The translations under genes were made by a program, and so were the position numbers. A stretch of 21,295 nt of DNA. It comes from Deltaproteobacteria bacterium (GTDB taxonomy: Bacteria; Myxococcota; Polyangia; Haliangiales; Haliangiaceae). The notes beneath the pieces were generated by a model. That model saw only the letters and a list, made by a program, of their open reading frames with translations, made no database searches and was not told the origin of the DNA. The stretch spans positions 1 to 21,295 of the forward strand of contig JAGSPR010000127.1 of NCBI GenBank assembly GCA_018262455.1, given 5' to 3'. Positions 20,141 through 21,295 of this stretch are shown piece after piece (the first letter of the stretch is position 1; each line of letters starts with the position of its first letter).

Positions 20141-21295
20141 TCATGGGGCGACCGGCGGTTGCGGTGGCACCGGGAACGGCAGGAGTGACCCGGCCGCCTC
20201 GTCAGGATCTGGCGGTTCCGGATCTGGCGGTTCCGATTGCCCGCAGCTCCCGAGCGCGGACCCGAGCGCGGCGACCCCCATCATGTTGGCGCCGGCATCG
20301 GTCTCCGGATCCATGAGCTCGGTGGTCAGCCGGGCCGTGTCATCGCGCACCTGGAGCAGGCAGGCGATGGTTTCCCGGTGCTCCACCGTGGTCGGCGTGG
20401 TGCACGCTTGGTTGTAGGCCCGGATCCACCGGCGCTTCAGATCGTCGAGCATGAGCACCGGGCCGATCGCCTCGCCATCGGAGTGGGCCTTCACCACCGC
20501 GGCGTGACGCGACGACGACCACGCGGTCGCGAACGCCTGGTCTGCCGGCTCGCACCCGGCGGGCGGGGCGGCGACCGCCCGTGCGGGATCCGACGAGCGC
20601 GTCGCCAGATAGCCGAAGCCACCCGCGGCCACCACGCCGCCCGCTGCGATCCACGCGAGCGCGCGGCGGTTGCGGCGCGGCGGTTCGAGCGCCTCCGCGA
20701 GCGCGGCGAGCAGCGTCGGCAGATCGGGCCACCGCGCGTCGGGCGACGGCTCGAGACCTCGCACGAGGACGTCGCGGATCCGCGGCGGCAGATCGCTGAC
20801 GAGCCCCCGGGCGCCGGCGCTGACGGCTTGCTCGAGCTCGGGCAACGAGGTGCCACGAAACGGCCGCTCCCCGGTGAGCGCCTCCCAGGCGGTGATGCAA
20901 AACGCGAACTGATCGGTACGTGCATCCGGCGTGCGTCGCGCGAACTGCTCCGGTGCCATGTACGCCGGGGTGCCGATGATCACGCCGGTCTGGGTCAGCG
21001 GCGCGTCGAACAGCGCGCGCGGGCGGGGCGAGGCGGCGACCTCGAGCGCCGGCAGCTCGCGCTGTTCGACCGCGGGCCCGTCCTCGATCTGACCGCGCGC
21101 CAGGCCAAAGTCGGTGACGTAGACGTGCCCATCCATGCTCCGCAGCACGTTGTGCGGCTTGAAGTCGCGATGGACCAGTCCCGCCGCGTGCGCCGATGCC
21201 AGCCCGCGACCGCTGGCGAGCAGCGCGTCGAGGATCTCGGGCCGCGGCGGCGAGGTCTTCAGCCAGGCATCGAGGGTGCCGCCCTCGACGATCTC
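20141..21295 (-). CDS. Ser/Thr protein kinase (PknB/Pkn2-like), C-terminal part; 5' end outside window
   Basis: The frame is open from the window edge, so 384 residues are visible and the glycine-rich loop and catalytic Lys lie outside. Seen in order: a hinge-like EIVEGGTLDAWL, the catalytic loop HRDFKPHN (42-49), DFG (near 62), GTPAYMAPE and the end of the C-lobe (W-E-L-x-G-type TAWEALTGERPF). The catalytic Asp and DFG are intact. A transmembrane segment (ALAWIAAGGVVAAGGFGYLA, visible residues about 212-231) separates the cytoplasmic kinase from an extracytoplasmic domain of about 150 residues with three Cys and a Pro/Asp-rich end. Myxobacterial kinases of this type often carry TPR repeats at this place; none is seen here. 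Confidence 0.95.
   Translation of the reverse strand, partial: EIVEGGTLDAWLKTSPPRPEILDALLASGRGLASAHAAGLVHRDFKPHNVLRSMDGHVYVTDFGLARGQIEDGPAVEQRELPALEVAASPRPRALFDAPLTQTGVIIGTPAYMAPEQFARRTPDARTDQFAFCITAWEALTGERPFRGTSLPELEQAVSAGARGLVSDLPPRIRDVLVRGLEPSPDARWPDLPTLLAALAEALEPPRRNRRALAWIAAGGVVAAGGFGYLATRSSDPARAVAAPPAGCEPADQAFATAWSSSRHAAVVKAHSDGEAIGPVLMLDDLKRRWIRAYNQACTTPTTVEHRETIACLLQVRDDTARLTTELMDPETDAGANMMGVAALGSALGSCGQSEPPDPEPPDPDEAAGSLLPFPVPPQPPVAP
20206..20235 (-). repeat. Exact 15-bp tandem repeat encoding Glu-Pro-Pro-Asp-Pro
   Basis: Two identical 15-base units (20206-20220 and 20221-20235) lie in the kinase gene and encode a repeated EPPDP in its C-terminal tail. In-frame, so variation in copy number would be tolerated. 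Confidence 0.8.

Noticed and set aside
1..21295. CRISPR array, tRNA, rRNA or insertion sequence
   Set aside because: No regularly spaced direct repeats with unique spacers, no cloverleaf-like segment and no transposase or terminal inverted repeats were found by reading; tRNAscan or a profile search was not possible here.

Overview
The window is GC-rich (roughly 70 percent by eye) and gene-dense. It contains a Pkn2/PknB-like Ser/Thr kinase with a transmembrane anchor, several lipoproteins and small outer-membrane barrel proteins, a Cys-rich lipoprotein with an Asp-Ala-Pro repeat, and a GAF-PAS-GGDEF diguanylate cyclase. This mix is most like a myxobacterium (Myxococcota, perhaps the Haliangium/Kofleria side). 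The assignment is an inference from gene content; there is no rRNA or marker gene to confirm it. I see no tRNA, rRNA, CRISPR array or insertion sequence.

Layout. 1-830: end of a ferric-reductase-like membrane protein followed by a membrane-anchored CxxCH haem-binding protein. 875-3956: a membrane-tethered LuxR-type regulator whose end overlaps the start of a P-type cation ATPase. 4015-4524: a DUF2267 protein, convergent with a minus-strand Cys-rich lipoprotein (4576-5046). 5445-6987: a one-span Pro-rich protein, an OB-fold-like lipoprotein, and a remnant of an outer-membrane barrel gene. 7028-8381 (minus): two overlapping genes for exported barrel-like proteins. 8551-10110: a diguanylate cyclase. 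10315-11094: a hypothetical protein with a conserved-looking N-terminus and a disordered Pro-rich tail. 11152-16150: a tight three-gene unit (single-module NRPS of order A-T-C, MFS exporter, fatty-acid-hydroxylase-family membrane enzyme), each joined by an ATGA overlap. 16217-20095: small single genes (lipoprotein, HhH DNA-binding protein, GyrI-like protein, VOC protein, DUF2293 protein, membrane zinc-ribbon protein). 20141-21295 (minus): the C-terminal part of a Ser/Thr kinase.

How they work together. The clearest functional unit is 11152-16150, which looks like a compact, complete biosynthetic locus: activate and load one acyl substrate, condense it, oxidise a lipid-like or hydrophobic group, and export the product. 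The adenylation pocket read by eye starts Val-Asp and ends Asp-Lys, a pattern seen in beta-alanine-type pockets rather than ordinary alpha-amino-acid pockets, and the condensation domain is divergent. This is the best candidate for an undescribed system here. A second recurrent signal is a TANNNT box 6-8 bases before the start codon of six genes, suggesting leaderless transcription.
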